Positions 34,280 through 48,340 are shown, counted from the first letter of the stretch. The stretch: 64,000 nt of DNA from Tenodera sinensis (GCA_030765045.1 CM060969.1:43565216-43629215), one strand, 5' to 3'. Numbers and translations: made by a program. The notes: generated by a model not told the origin, from the sequence alone.

Positions 34280-34835
34280 GTTTAAAACCTTTTCTGGGCG
34301 TTTTAATATCATTACCTAAATGGCAAAAGCTATTATGCATGTTATTTGAGTTGTACGACACGTATTTCACGCCAAAATTTAAATAAACGGTTATTTAAAT
34401 TTTGTGCGTTTTGAATGTATCGGTGGCCTACCTTCCAAAAAAAATAAGGCGTGTCTGTGATTTTTTTTTTGTAGCAAATCCGGCGCTAACTACAAGAATC
34501 CGCCATTTTATTTTTACCTGATGTTAATGTACTCATATGATAGGTCCAATTTTTCAAAGGCGCTTACTGAATTGCGTTGCTATGTATACTCTAATAAAAA
34601 GTTTACAAAATCGTCTGGAAACCCAGAATTCGCTCTCAGTAAACGAGTCGTAAGTTTTTGAGGTATACTTTAGCGAGGAGCACGTTCTGTCCATTAAACC
34701 GCTGTTCCTCTAAATTTTGCGCATTCGTCTGTCCAAGAACGTCAAGAAATACGTTTTAGTAAGCGCAGAACTGGACGAAGGCTCACATGGCGTTTGATGG
34801 TGCGGCTGACTCGCCTGGTATTATACTGGAATACC
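34280..34835. other. Unassigned DNA
   Basis: Nothing recognised. Confidence 0.4.
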
Positions 34836-34837
34836 TA

Positions 34838-35508
34838 TACGGAGTGGAAGGGAAGTCATTACATTAATTTAAACCAGTGGTAGATCTCGGTATTTGGAAC
34901 ACATTTTGTATCTTACGTGTTTTTGTCTCTGACCATTTCCTAAGGGGATATTTTAGTTTTATCTAAAACAACACTGCAAATTGTGTGACTGGTCACTTTC
35001 CCTAGCTCAGTACATAAACAAGCAGCGTAACGGTGCGCCTTAAAACAAACTCGTATCCTGCCTTGTCCTTCCGTGTTTACTGTAGTGTGAAGGGGCCAAT
35101 CATGAGCGTTAGTTCCCAACGAAAGCGAAACTGCCCGGCCTGTTTATATTCACAAACTAGGTCAATTCTCTGACCAACCTCAACGCAACGTTGTCGACTT
35201 ACCTAACGCGTGAGAGAGCAGCTTGGAGTATTCCTTCACCTCTTTTAAGTGATTAAGTCGAAGCCCTGTGTGATGTCCCATAATTACTACCGAAGCTATG
35301 TCAGAAATAAGTTACTCTACGCTTCTTACAAGTAACAAACTGTTATCTGCGTACATTGTCATGGAATTACGCATTCACTTGGGATAAAAAGATATTTATT
35401 TTTTGGAAATTGGCTGATCAAAGAACAAAATGCCATTAGACATTTTATTTGTAATGCTTCTGTGCAGCACATATTAGAAGGATGTAATGACTTCTCTTCC
35501 ACCCTGTA
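34838..35508. mobile_element. TIR element, non-autonomous, copy 2
   Basis: The element is 671 bp. The left TIR TACGGAGTGGAAGGGAAGTC then ATTACAT is the inverse of the right ATGTAATGACTTCTCTTCCA then CCCTGTA. TA lies directly outside both ends (34836-34837 and 35509-35510), as for Tc1/mariner-type integration. It is collinear with 16188-16839. There is no transposase, so mobilisation would need an enzyme in trans. Confidence 0.8.
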
Positions 35509-35514
35509 TATATA

Positions 35515-37540
35515 TTAATTAGTGGTATCATGTTATGAGTAGTGAATAAGAGACCATTTGTCCCGAAAAACTCGACACTTCGGTATTCGTCAGCCTCTCA
35601 GTCCACATTAGATCGAATTATCGGAATTCCACTGTAGGTATAAGTGTTTCTCAAAGGAGGTGGCCGAACTGCACACAGGTTGACCAAACAGACTTTACCC
35701 ATTACGTCATAGCAAGCAGACCGCAAGATTCGTATTGCAGGTGTGCGTACTTGTACACGAACTATATGCAGGGTATGCATGTTGACTGGTTCATTAACTA
35801 TTCCTAGCAGCAAGCTTCCCATTTAACATTAAGTAGCTTTAGTATGCATACACCTAGGTATTTATGACTATGTAAAGGAGAAGCGTGAAGCCCCCTTGGA
35901 TTGCGTCGCAACAGTCCCAGTGCTACGACCGTTTCAAATGAAATACCAGACGCGTAGCATAACAAAATTAGCAGACAAGATTACAAAAAATATATAGAAT
36001 ATCATGGCCTATGAGAAGCCAAACTAAGGCGACGTTGCGAATTGCCAGGCACCAGCCATACTGCCGCAACCTCACAAAGAAAATAAATATTCTTCTCCGT
36101 ATTGTTTTCCGTTTATAAATTTTCAAAACCACTTCTTCAATCCTTCAAGCTGGAATAACAAATGCAAGATATCTTTTTCTTTTTTCTGCAGTCCCGCTGT
36201 GATGTACAACAAACGAAACGCCTCGAGTATGCGTCCTTAACAAACTTCTTTCATTTTTTTGTTGCCTCACCATTTGTCACTGCAGCCAACGTAATCTATA
36301 TGCATGTACCAGTCGTACGTATAAGTTTCGGCCTTTTGATGTTTTCTTTTGCATCTGAAGAGAGCAGTATTTATGGCCTCTGCAAATATCTACAACGCAC
36401 TGCGAAGCCAAGTCGAGTGGTTTCTTTTTGCTTCCACTCCTCCTCGCGTCTTTCAAAATGAAAATGAAAGGAAAGGCATAAGAAAACAAGGAGCTTGGGG
36501 AGTTAGATTTGTGACCTGGAAATTAGAATGCAAGGCAAGTAGAACATATTTATGATTTGAAGTCACGTGTAGTGAATATATGTTCTTATTTGGCAAACTA
36601 AATTTAACTTAGAAGAGGGAATAATAAGTTTGATAAAAACGGGGTAGGGGAATTTACAGTTATTGTCGGTGGACCTTTTAGTTTACTCATTCCAAGTTTT
36701 TGCTCTTTAAATAGTAAATTTATTGGAAGTTCTAGTCAGTATATTCTAATTTTCTTAAAAGGGAATGCATTATGTACTTCGAAATGAGATGCTTGTAATA
36801 TTTCTCTTCTCTAAACTGCAGAAGACGGTCTAAGTTTTGCACGGTCACGTATGCTATATATGCAGCTCAAATTTTAGTTACTTTTAACTCTGAAGCAAGT
36901 TCTTATTTTGCTTATCGTTGATGAGAAGCAGGATTTTGTCTTCATCCCCCAATATCTCCAACTGTTTCTTGGGATCTTCTGATCTAATAGTGTGATATCT
37001 ATGGTCCCTACATTTTAAAAATTGTTTTATCTTAACCTCCACGATATCTCCATTAGTTTCTTAGTAGGTATATTTTCGTCTCACATATGCGTTGTTTACC
37101 ACTACCCATTTTATGCATTTTATGCTGCCTTCTTCCATTATCTCGGTCCCTTGTTAAGAGCCACTCTTTACCAAAATCTCTATTTAGACATCGAACAGTG
37201 TAAAACTCTTCCCATAATATTCTATTTTTGCCTAAGCTTAATTACTGCACACACAGCAGGCCTGGGCAACTCGCGGGAGCAGGCTGCACTTAGAGAGCAC
37301 CAGTTCCTCAGTCTTGGCATAGATGCTGTCCACAAATTCCAACGCGACTCTCAACAAAATGCAGTGGAAATAGCGTCTTCTATTCGATTAAGATTTACAA
37401 CTACAACGTGAAATACTACTCTATCTTGCTTGACACTTTGTCTATAAGATCAGGGCAAAGTGGAAAAATGGTTGTCTATAAACTTACTTTTGGCTTATTT
37501 ATCTCTCCTAAATCTTCTTCATTGACTGATTATCCTCCCC
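35515..37540. other. Unassigned DNA
   Basis: Open frames at 36162-36461 and 37022-37411 have no recognised motifs. CAGGCCTGGGCAA (37257) resembles hAT terminal sequence but no inverted partner was found. Confidence 0.35.
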
Positions 37541-37544
37541 TTAT

Positions 37545-37855
37545 GTAGGATTTACAAGCAAGTCTCTGGGTCAGATATCTGTCGGGGAGCAGAGGAATCT
37601 ATGGACCGGACAGAGTGAAGACCTGGAAGCGGGCACAGGTATGCGAGTAAGGAAGAGAATGATATGAAATGCAGGCGAAATCGATGAGTGGAAAGATGAA
37701 TGGAATGGTGGAATGAGTGACGGGGGAACCCGGAGAAAGCCCGCCAAGAGGACGCTTCGTCCACCACGAATACCATTTGCAATTCCCTGGAAGCGAACCC
37801 GGTCCTCCTAGTTGTAGGCGAACGATCAAACCACTCAGCCACGGTGCCACGTCAT
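37545..37855 (-). mobile_element. tRNA-derived SINE (family A)
   Basis: On the minus strand: A box CCGTGGCTGAGTGGTTTGAT, B box GGGTTCGCTTCCAGGG, AATGGTATTCGTGGTGGACG, AAGCG, CTCCGGGTT, and 3' CTTCCAGGTCTTCACTCTGT with CCGGTCCATAGATTCCTCTG. Collinear with 45467-45800. The open frames here are repeat shadows. Confidence 0.85.
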
Positions 37856-37914
37856 CTCTTAATCATAATATTAATTATTTACTTCTTAGAGATTCTGAAA
37901 TGTTTTGTGCTCTT

Positions 37915-37986
37915 CATTTTTACTTTCTCTACTGCCCAAAAATTCGATGTCGAGATTTCACCGGAAATATGTTTTGAGGCCTCCTG

Positions 37987-38035
<49 letters not shown>

Positions 38036-38750
38036 TACGCGCGCGCGCGTGTCAGTCTTTGAACAGAATAACTCGAAAACCAAAGTCACTAAAAACCAAA
38101 GTTGGTATTTAGGTCTAATGTCTTTTAAGGATGCGATACAAAGATTTTGAAGATAATATTCCCATCCTAAACTACCCTTTATATGGGAAATTTTTCAAAC
38201 ATTTTGATTTCCCTGAAAATGTCTAAGATTTTGATTAAAATGCCATATATATATTTGTATGACAAATGAAATGTATATTTTGAATTTTCTGGCTATAGCG
38301 TATGTTGTCCTATTTACTCTGGATTACTTTTAAATAACTCGTAAATCGTAAGAGATAGACCAAACTTACTCTACAAAAACAGTAGATCTTGCTAAAACAC
38401 ACAATTTATGTGTGAATAAATGGTTTTATAGAGTGAACCATTTTGGAGATATTCTTCCTTATAAGTATGTATCAGTTTCGGAAAACTTGAAACTTTGGTG
38501 AAATGGAACATCGTTGTTCATTTTTTTATATCGTATGTTAAGTGTGCAAAGAGAATGGAATCTCAAAGCTTTGGAAGGTATGACTGTCGCTCAAAGCCTA
38601 CTGTATTCCCATATTCCCCTTGCACCTACAAGGAAATAAGCAACAAAATAATTTGTACAAATGTTTATCTCAACTAACACTATGAAGATATAGGAATAAG
38701 AGTTTGCAAGAATGGTTAGTACAAGGGTAGAGAAAGTGAGTGCAACATAT
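37915..38750 (+). repeat. R-family repeat with internal poly(A)
   Basis: It starts TTTTTACTTTCTCTACTG but then jumps directly to CCCAAAAATTCGATGTCGAG, so about 25 bp of the usual start (the GTAGGGGAAGTATTGCATTC block) are missing. The segment before the dinucleotide core is replaced by A47 (37987-38033) followed by a CG array. The rest is collinear with the 9755 copy and ends in GTGAGTGCAACATATCAGA. Confidence 0.8.
37987..38033 (+). repeat. A47 homopolymer followed by (CG)n
   Basis: 47 uninterrupted A residues inside an R copy, then GATACGCGCGCGCGCGTGTC. Length may be assembly-sensitive. Confidence 0.95.
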
Positions 38751-38754
38751 CAGA

Positions 38755-38990
38755 GTTTTTTATATGTTAGGCGTGCAAAGAGAACGGAATTTGAAGGCTT
38801 TAAAATATTTTACTATCGCTCAAAGCCTATTGTATACCCACATTCCCGTTGCACGTGCAAGACACGAGCAATAAGTTAATTTTTTTAAACGTTTGTCTCA
38901 ACTATTACGAAGAAGATAGAAGAACAAGAGTGTGCAAGAATGGTTAGTACAAGAGTAGAGAAAGTCATGCGAGTACAACACATCAGCTTT
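38755..38990 (+). repeat. Second tandem copy of the R 3' segment
   Basis: Immediately after the first 3' end, the segment from TTAGGCGTGCAAAGAGAACG to GTAGAGAAAGTCATGCGAGT and ACAACACATCAGC is repeated in the same orientation, more diverged than the preceding copy. Confidence 0.75.
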
Positions 38991-38994
38991 TTCA

Positions 38995-39738
38995 ATTTAT
39001 TTTTTATGTTAATTTAATTAATTGAAAATTAATTCTCTTAACATTTCCACTTTGCTCTTATATCTCAAGGAAACAGCGTTTTAGTTTTTGTTTGCTCGCC
39101 ATTGACAAAATCTGCTGGTGTATGATTTCGGGAAAACACTCGGAAGTTAAAAGAAAAAACTAAAGGCGTCAACTGTTTCTAGTTTTTGTACTTAGTCGGC
39201 ACTGAAAACAAGGGCAGGAATTCAGGTGGTGATGCCGCACTGAGTAACAAAACACGTCCAGGAATTCCTTTGTGAAATCTGAAGAACAGCGCTCACACAC
39301 GTACAAGAGATGAAAATGATACGCGGTCAAAGTAATGGTCTAGACTATTTTGGAATACAGAATGAAGTATATAATACAGTAGTGTCACAAGTTCACAAGT
39401 GGAGCGGGTATCCTGTTCTCTGCAGAGTTCAACTCTTACAAATCATGTACAATCACAAACATCTGTTGCTTACTGTTGAAATAATGAGTAGGTTCATAAA
39501 GCCTCTTGCATGAACTGTTTTTTTCGAATGAAGTTGCGAGAAAAGTAGTAATTGAAAAATATTTGACAAGGTTGGACAAGACTTAACTAGACTTGAGAAT
39601 ATCATAAATGAGTGACACGTTCGTCTCTTTGTCAACTGAATCATTTCAGAACTCCAAAATAATTTTCTATTAGCGTCACGGTACAATAATTTGCAGTGAA
39701 ATATTTACTTATTTATTTGCTGTCACCCAGCGCATGAA

Positions 39739-39740
<2 letters not shown>
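38995..39740. other. Unassigned DNA
   Basis: Nothing recognised. Confidence 0.4.

Positions 39741-39742
<2 letters not shown>

Positions 39743-39809
<67 letters not shown>
39743..39809. repeat. (AT)n microsatellite
   Basis: About 66 bp of uninterrupted AT steps. Confidence 0.95.
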
Positions 39810-39814
<5 letters not shown>

Positions 39815-39905
39815 GTTCAAATCCCAGCTGTGGCATTGAATTTTTAAGTTCCAGTTCGACCTCTCAGAACCTCAGGTATTTAATTTAATCTATCTTACTC
39901 ATCTG
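39810..39905 (+). mobile_element. Possible SINE fragment with B box
   Basis: GTGTGGTTCAAATCCCAGCT gives a canonical B box (GGTTCAAATCC) directly after the (AT)n array. No A box is left and the body is not shared with other SINEs in the window. Confidence 0.4.
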
Positions 39906-40144
39906 AGGGCTGCCAAGTAAATAAAGTATAACTTTGTAATTGCATGTTTTTAAAAGATTAGGATTATATAAATTTCGTTATTACGTATGAATTTAATAAT
40001 AATCAGCTTTAGGGAAATATAAAAAATAGGAATGGACATTTTCACAATGAAATTTAAATAGAGTCTGCAAAAATATAGAGTAAAAATATCACAAAAAATT
40101 CCAATGCATTTTTTATATAAATAATATGACGAGTAGATATAATG

Positions 40145-40320
40145 ATTTTGCATAATAAGAATTGATCCCGTGGCTGCCATGATTGCTATTATTCAGCAAC
40201 CATACGTTCAGGCCATTATCTAACCAAAACTGTTTTACTTTCTTGGTTATCGTCCCTCTAGCTCCTATAATTAGTCCAGTAACCGAGATATTTTTAGGTT
40301 AAGCTATGCAATTATGTGCT
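40145..40320 (-). pseudogene. Non-LTR RT C-terminal fragment
   Basis: On the minus strand one frame reads KNISVTGLIIGARGTITKKV followed by KQFWLDNGLNVW. The xVTGLIIGARGTI signature is seen near the C-terminus of some insect reverse-transcriptase proteins. Only about 55 codons remain. Confidence 0.45.
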
Positions 40321-40324
40321 CACA

Positions 40325-41040
40325 ACAAAACTAGTTACCGAGTGATATCACATTAAACGAATAACTCACTAAATGATACACAATTATAGAAATAGAAAAC
40401 AGAAACAGCTATAGAAATATGATTTGAAGTTGTTCCCTTGCATAATATTGCCGTATGCTGTACCTGCTCTCCTATGTTATGGTCGCCCTCTGTCTCCTCT
40501 CGCCTCACCCCTGCCTCGCGGGGGCTCCCCTTCGTGGATAAGCACAAAAGGTCTCTGAGGTCGACGTGCCGAAGCCCCCTTCCATCTGTCCTTCTAGCTT
40601 CTACCTTCTTTACCCGGGTAGCCATCTTGTTTACTTTTTGTTGTCAAGCGTTTTGCAGATTTCATGATGCAATTTAAATAGTCGCATTTCATTGGCCAAA
40701 AGTCATCAAATCGTTCACAGATCTTTAAGTGTTTTGAGTACTTATTTGTTTTTAATACTTTCATTGACCTTAAAAGTATTGGAAGTAATTTGGTAAGAAA
40801 ATCTGTGAAGTTGTGACAACTATTGTAAAGTGCTGTAGATATCTGACGAAAATTTGATCTTGCACAAAGTGCTTTAAACAAGGACATGGGAATAATTCAT
40901 ACACAATTGCAATTGGACGACAGGTTCATCAATAACCATTAATCGTTTTATTATGAGAGGTTTTACAATAATCACTGCACTATGGTCCTCTGAATCAAAT
41001 GTATTTATTAAGTCTATGACTTCTAAAGCAGCAGTATGAA
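40325..41040. other. Unassigned DNA with a GC-rich patch
   Basis: The block 40480-40625 is CpG-rich and open on the minus strand (MATRVKKVEARRTDGRGL), but no family was recognised. The remainder is AT-rich. Confidence 0.35.
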
Positions 41041-41054
41041 TGATAGAAGTGACC

Positions 41055-41120
41055 TTTGGTGAGTGAGTGAGTTTTGTGAGTTTTATGAGTGAATGGGTGA
41101 GTGAGTGAGTGAGTGAGTGG
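41055..41120. repeat. (GTGA)n-like microsatellite
   Basis: Imperfect GTGA/GAGT tetranucleotide array. Confidence 0.85.
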
Positions 41121-42100
<980 letters not shown>

Positions 42101-42184
42101 AAAAAGAAAAATTACTCGAGTTTCTTTTCCAACCTCTACTAACCAATATGCTGGATTGCCCAGAGGAAGGTACCTATAAGTAAG

Positions 42185-42500
42185 AAATATCTTGCTTCCG
42201 AAAAACGAGATTATTCCGACAGTGTATCTGTGGACCTTCAACGCAACTGAATCCATCTGTCAGGACTCCAGGAAACTATTTGCAAAAGTGCAAGTTGTGT
42301 AGCAAATCGTGCAAGGCATGTGAAAGTAGCACTGCCAAATTTTCTACAAGGGTGATTTTAATGAAAATATAGAAATTAATGTATTGCTACCAATTAAATC
42401 GGAAGCAATGGTTTCTTTGATTCCATGGAATACATGCCCCTGAATGTGCGATGTTTTAATTGGATGTCATAGCTACATATCAGTTAGACATGCAGTGAAT
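42185..42500 (-). pseudogene. Decayed paralogue of the 14.9 kb open frame
   Basis: Collinear with 14895-15185 in the same orientation. Shared stretches include GAAAATATAGAAATTAAT with TATT after it, and CCATGGAATACATGCC against CCATAGAATACACGCC. The reading frame is broken. Homology covers the putative coding part and its 3' flank. Confidence 0.6.
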
Positions 42501-42534
42501 GAAAGAAAACGACAATGTGCACACCACGATAAAC

Positions 42535-43100
42535 AAAATTTGTCAACCGCCATTATAAGAAGAAGCTGTTGCAGAAAGGAGGGACGTAAGAAGGACCTAC
42601 TCCCTATAGGGCAGTAGTTGGAAGTACCTCCGTGTTGTCTTGGCCTATGAAATATCAGGCATTTCTTAACACTAAATCTCTGGTGCTCACTTCGAGTCTG
42701 GAATACTAATCAACCTCTCTCCCGCCAGCTAACCAGCACGCATGCGCCATCCTTAACTTTTACGTTGAGAAATGCTTGTACCGTACAGGCTCCTAACTCC
42801 AAGGGAATCACATCTTCTTTGCCATGAGATGCTATTATTAAAGTTTATTTCCTTGAACTTTTATCAAGGTTATTACAGAAGTGAGTTTTCAAATTAACGA
42901 GGAAGTAAACAATCTTGAGTTGCATTAATAACTCTATTCGTCGAAAAATATGGTGGATTATGCAAATAAAATACTATTAAGTGCAGAAATACTAGTTTAT
43001 GATTAACTTTAGTGAGGCAATGTTGTTTAAAAAGAAATCATGACAAACTGAATCTAAACTGGCGAATGAGAAGGCAAGTATTAAGTGCAATTAAAAGCAA
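42535..43100. other. Unassigned DNA
   Basis: Nothing recognised. Confidence 0.4.
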
Positions 43101-43104
43101 TAAG

Positions 43105-43745
43105 GATTTTTTAAACAAAATCTGATGTCTTGCACTCACATGACTTGCTCTACTCTTATACTAATCATTATTACAACACTTTACTCCTATATCTGCTTCG
43201 TGGTAGTCCAGATAAACATTTCAGTAATTCTCTTATTGCTTAGTTCCTTGTAGGTAGGGACGAAAGTTTATTTTCCGAAACTGGCACAAATAACAAGGAA
43301 TATCTCCGAAATGGTTCACCTACAAAAAAATTTCATTAGGACATAGATTGTGTGTTTTAGCGAGATATACATTTTTGTACGGTAAGATTTCGTCTATCTC
43401 TTACGGTTTACGAGTTATTCAAAAGTCATCCAGAGTAAACAGGACTACATAGGCTATAGTCAGAAAATTCAAAATATACATTTCATTTGCAATAAGGCTA
43501 TCTTAATCATATGTCATTTTGATCAAAATCGTTAGTTATTTTCAAGGAAATCAAAATTTTAGAAAAAAATTTCCATGTAAAGGGGGAGGAATTGTCTTGA
43601 AGGACATTAAACTTAAATAGCAACTTTGGTTTTGTACCGACTTTTGGTTTTTGAGTTATGCTCTCCACAGAGTGACGTACACACAGACAGACATACAGGG
43701 ACCTTTTTCTAAAAATCCTTTTTTTTTGAGAATACTTAACCTTTA
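43105..43745 (-). repeat. R-family repeat with 3'-proximal deletion
   Basis: On the minus strand it ends with the complement of the R terminus (AATCTGATGTCTTGCACTCA at 43119, then TGACTTGCTCTACTCTTA). The GGGAATACAGTAGGC region is deleted, then TTTCCGAAACTGGCACAAAT, TAACAAGGAATATCTCCGAA and the rest follow. The dinucleotide core is short (ACACACAGACAGAC near 43680). Confidence 0.75.
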
Positions 43746-43764
43746 AGGTATTAGATGCAGAATC

Positions 43765-45460
43765 AACATGCGTATGCAATGAACCGACACGATATGTAAG
43801 GGTATTTTAGATTTTGGGTCAATAATCGACTTTAACGTCTACATTAGGACACACAGCAATACAATTACGAGAAAAAGAAATCATATGAAACAACTTTATG
43901 TACAAAAAGTCAATTTAGTAAAATACCAGGGTATTAGGATTATTTAACGAGGTCTTCGTAACTTCCCCTTATTTCCCTCTCTTTACCGCTCTCCAATGAC
44001 TGAGATGAAGGGAAGCACTGATTACGTCGATGCCTTACTAAATCGTTACGCAGTAAGTTACAATTATTGCAGTACACATCACAAGCTACACGTGGCCAGA
44101 TTATTGGCCAATAACTAACTGTTAACACAGTTCGATACATTTCAGAAAGTGTTCCAATTCACAGAAATGTAATTAAACTTTAAGGTCATCGAAGAAAGGT
44201 GGTTTATTGCATGGATATTAGAAGAAAAACTTTCATTCGAAAGCCGATACTATATTATAATATAATGTAAAAGACAAACATGTTTAAAGCTATTTCGATA
44301 CGAATTTTAATTTCAGTATAAATATAGGAAGAATTGTAGAAAGATTAAACGTTTTCATATTTTTCAATATAATATTGCGTATTGTTTACTGTAAAGTTTT
44401 ATTTGGTTATGTGATTCTAAGGAAAAGGGTTAAAGCTTTTCTTACAACACACAATCGCTTAACTCAAGCTTATTTTAAGCAATATTTGTCACATTTTCCG
44501 CAATAGGTATTAAGAATTTGGTGATAAATCTAAAGAAAATTAAAACATGGCTTTTCTACGAGGCCAGGTGGATCCACCTACCCCTACCTCTCTTTGTCCT
44601 CATTGTCCTCTGGCCCCGTATTACAAGTGTCATTGGACGGTAGTTCTGCCTCACCCTTACGACACCCCGTAAGACGATAAGAAACAGGAATACTCCCAAA
44701 CAGTGCATTCGCTCTGTGCATTAGCTCTGTGTATTAGCTGGCGTAAAAGGGGGTCCATTTCACTAAATCACAATAAGGCTTTTCCCTCCATAAGATTTTC
44801 ACCTTAAAGTAACCAACATTTAACTACACTCAATTGACATCAGTTTTTTATGACTGGTATCCAAAGATATACAAAAACGAACCAATGAACGATCTTATTA
44901 TGTATGTAGAATGAAGGGGTGGTTCGGATGCACCTTCATGAAACAGGTGAGTAAAAAATAAAACTCTAGATCAATACATCATAATTCAACCTTCTAGAGA
45001 AAGGGGCAAGAATTATTTGTGTATGTTGTTAAACTGAATGACAATTAACAACATTTATGCGAGAGTTTTAATCAGTGACATGAAGACAAAGACAAAACGT
45101 GTTTCGCGCCTTTTCTACGCTTTATTATACTATATTTTATATTTGAGGCTAAATTTATTAAAGAGTTGCTTTAACAGTGTTCTGCTAGTGTGAGCATGTA
45201 GTGTAATTTTACTCTATTTCAGTTCCATTATACATTAGGAGAGGTAAAGTACCCGGCCAATCCAGTGGCTAGAAATTATACTCTCGGACAGAGAGGCTCA
45301 TCCTAGCAGAGGATAGAATTACATTTGTCATTCCAAATTAATCAACTGTGTTCCATTACGGGCCACTTTTTACGTACGTCAGTACACATATGTCTCTCTG
45401 CCTGTATGCATGCCCACATGTGTGCATATAGGTCGAATAGATGACAATGACGTATATTTT
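43765..45460. other. Unassigned DNA
   Basis: Includes a 14-bp palindrome AGGTGGATCCACCT (44566-44579) in a GC-rich patch (44560-44680). No gene recognised. Confidence 0.35.
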
Positions 45461-45466
45461 AATGGT

Positions 45467-45815
45467 GGCAGAGCGGTTAGACCGCTCGCCTACCATCGAG
45501 GCGGCCCGGGTTTAATCCCAGGGCTCCGCATGTGGTATTCGTGGTGGACGAAGCGGCGCCTGTGCGGGTTTTCTCCGGGTTCTCCGATTTCCCCCACCAA
45601 TTGCTAAATAATAACCTTTCCATTCATCGATTTCGCCTGCATTTTATATCACCCTCTTCCTCACTATCATACCTGGTGCTTGGCTGACCACCCGCTTCCA
45701 GGTCTTCACACTGTCCAGTGCATAGGTTCCTCTGCTCCCCAACAAGTGCCTGACCATAGGCACTGGCTTATAAGTCCCACATAAGGGGAGGGTAATCAGG
45801 TAAAGAAAGAAACAC
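45467..45815 (+). mobile_element. tRNA-derived SINE (family A), best copy
   Basis: A box GTGGCAGAGCGGTTAGACCG, B box GGGTTTAATCCCAGGG, then CGCATGTGGTATTCGTGGTG, GACGAAGCGGCGCC, TCTCCGGGTTCTCCG, and 3' body CTTCCAGGTCTTCACACTGT with GGCACTGGCTTATAAGTCCC. The head resembles a Leu/Ser-type tRNA, and the long 3' body shows it is a SINE. Confidence 0.9.
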
Positions 45816-46227
45816 CTTTAACTGAAATCATCTAATTTGAATTTTGTTGTCGGAGTATTTTTAAAGGTGCAACATGTGATCATTTAAATGCCCAGAAGCA
45901 TACGGCCCAATATCCTGCATTTATGTCTAATGCCTTTTACTCGATTTTAATTTTTCTTACACTTCTATGCGTTAAAAATGTTTCATATGATGTAACTTTT
46001 AGCCAACCTTGTTCAAAATTTCAGCAAAAACGCAAACAGAATGAACTTAAATTATTAGATATGTTTTCTTCTACACTTTTAATTGATCAAGATGCGATTT
46101 AATCAATTCGATCACTGTTAATACATCATCACAAAAATCGTATTACAGAATTCTGAAGGAACCAAAGGTGTGAAAAGATTTCTATATGCCAATTTCGTGT
46201 ATTATATTTGAATAATCCTGGTCGAGA

Positions 46228-46370
46228 AGACCGCATAATCGGGGCGCTGACCACGTCCCACTTCTAGTACTGCACCCCACTTATGACGCCTGTAGTGGGC
46301 AGAGTTGTGAGACACAGCTGTCGGGTGGTAGGCCTTGGCCCAGATGAACTGTTGTGCCACGGCTTACGTT
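46228..46370 (-). repeat. GC-rich dispersed repeat, inverted copy of 18966-19107
   Basis: On the minus strand it reads CCAAGGCCTACCACCC, CTCTGCCCACTACAGGCGTC, GGGACGTGGTCAGCGCCCCG and ATTATGCGGTCTTCT, the same order as at 18.97 kb. Confidence 0.7.
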
Positions 46371-46517
46371 TTAATTTGAATAATGTGTTAATATATTTTT
46401 CAAAATTATGATAGTTGCATTGTGTACAACGCCTAATTAATTAGCATAATTAATCTGACCGTTTCTCCCCAAAACTTTAAAGCTATAAGCGCAATACGGT
46501 TCTAAATTATTATTACC

Positions 46518-46760
<243 letters not shown>

Positions 46761-46764
46761 TTTG

Positions 46765-48340
46765 CGAAAAGGTGTGTACCAACTGCAAAGCATGCAGAAA
46801 AAATATGCATAAATGTGTAGGTATAGTGTCCATTAAAGCTAGTATGATTTAGCTTGGTCAATCTCACAGAAAAAGCTGCAGTAAAACTTGGTTTTATAAA
46901 GTCACATAAGCTTACACACTGTGTGCAATAAGCTATTGATAGATTAAAATACACATCTCCGCGTTCATACTATTCCAGAGTTCCTTTCTCCAAAGCGCAA
47001 CTAGCGGTAGTGCATTTAGCACAGAGACGGTTCAAATTCAAGTTGACCGCATTGTAGATGCAAGTTTCCTGACATTTATTGTCTAATCCTAGAGTCGTGA
47101 AGAGAGTTATCTTACTTCAAATGTAGTTGGGGAGCTCTATTGAAAGCTTCTTGGGGTCGATGTCCGGAAAGAAAGGCAAGCATTCTTTATCACACACCTT
47201 ACCTTATCTTAACACTTAGAGTATAAAGTCCTCCCAAGTTCCCATCTTGCTATACCCTATCTAATGGAACACACTTCACTTTAAAAGCTATCCGATACCG
47301 CTGTTTCCAATGAACATAAAAATGATTTGTGTTGGGTTTAAACATAACTTCTGAGGGAAACGACCAGCCAAAGTGCCAATATACGTCTTCATTTGTTTGA
47401 AGAATGCTCTAGACGCAATGTCTGGAAGCGTACTATCAAAAGTATTTATAGGGCGAGTTCGCAATGGAAAAGTGCAAAAAATGTGAAACCCTGAAAGCAG
47501 TTTTTGTAACATTTACTGTTACACATACAGATACGTCATCCCACGTAACCAATCTGTGTTAAGAATGTAATCAAATAAATAGGATATACAGCTGATAAAT
47601 TATCGTGTTAGGGAAGGAGAAAGCATTTTCCTTTACAATTTTAGTAGTAATGTAAATGTTTGCAAATACAAAATTCATACAATTTCCATTGAAGCCCTTA
47701 TAAAAATATTTCTTTTGCTGCTTTAAAATAAAATATACTTCTGTTAGTTTTAAGATAAGTTTACCTCTGTTGCTGGATTTTTATTTCTACACAGCAACAT
47801 TGAGCAAAATTTGCAGATTTTTTCTGACTTTAATTATGTGATTTACTAATGTTGAACATTTGGCAATGAACCATTAGTAATCAAATGAAAGTCTACTTGT
47901 TTCTTCCCTCTACAGTCTCAAGGTTACCAAGTAGTATTTGGAAGGAAGATGCTCGTAAACGATCAAAGAATATATTTGAATATTTTTATGAGGAAATACA
48001 GAGCATATTTTAGCATGAACAGTACAGTAATTGGAAAAATTCTTTAACATGATTTTATGCAAAATTCGAATTATATTTTTGAATTTGAAAATTACTATTA
48101 ATATTACACTACCAACAGACTAATTTTAATTTTGTTATGGTTGTTCTTCATGCACTAATAATATGTTGTCCAACATCGGAATCTCATAAGATTACCGACT
48201 TTTAATGAAATATTACCTTTATTCATGCAAAATCCCTATGATTAGGTGTAAAAGTGTCATAATAATCAATTAAACTCATCTTTAATGTGCATCAGATAAA
48301 AATTATATCTAAAATGTGAATGCAGTTTAAACTGTCCACG
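46765..48340. other. Unassigned AT-rich DNA
   Basis: Nothing recognised. Confidence 0.4.

Noticed and set aside
37022..37411. A 129-codon frame as a host exon
   Set aside because: Composition is unremarkable and no family or splice-site support was seen.
45467..45560. A functional Leu/Ser-type tRNA gene
   Set aside because: The head continues into a 300-bp body shared by three other copies, so it is a SINE.
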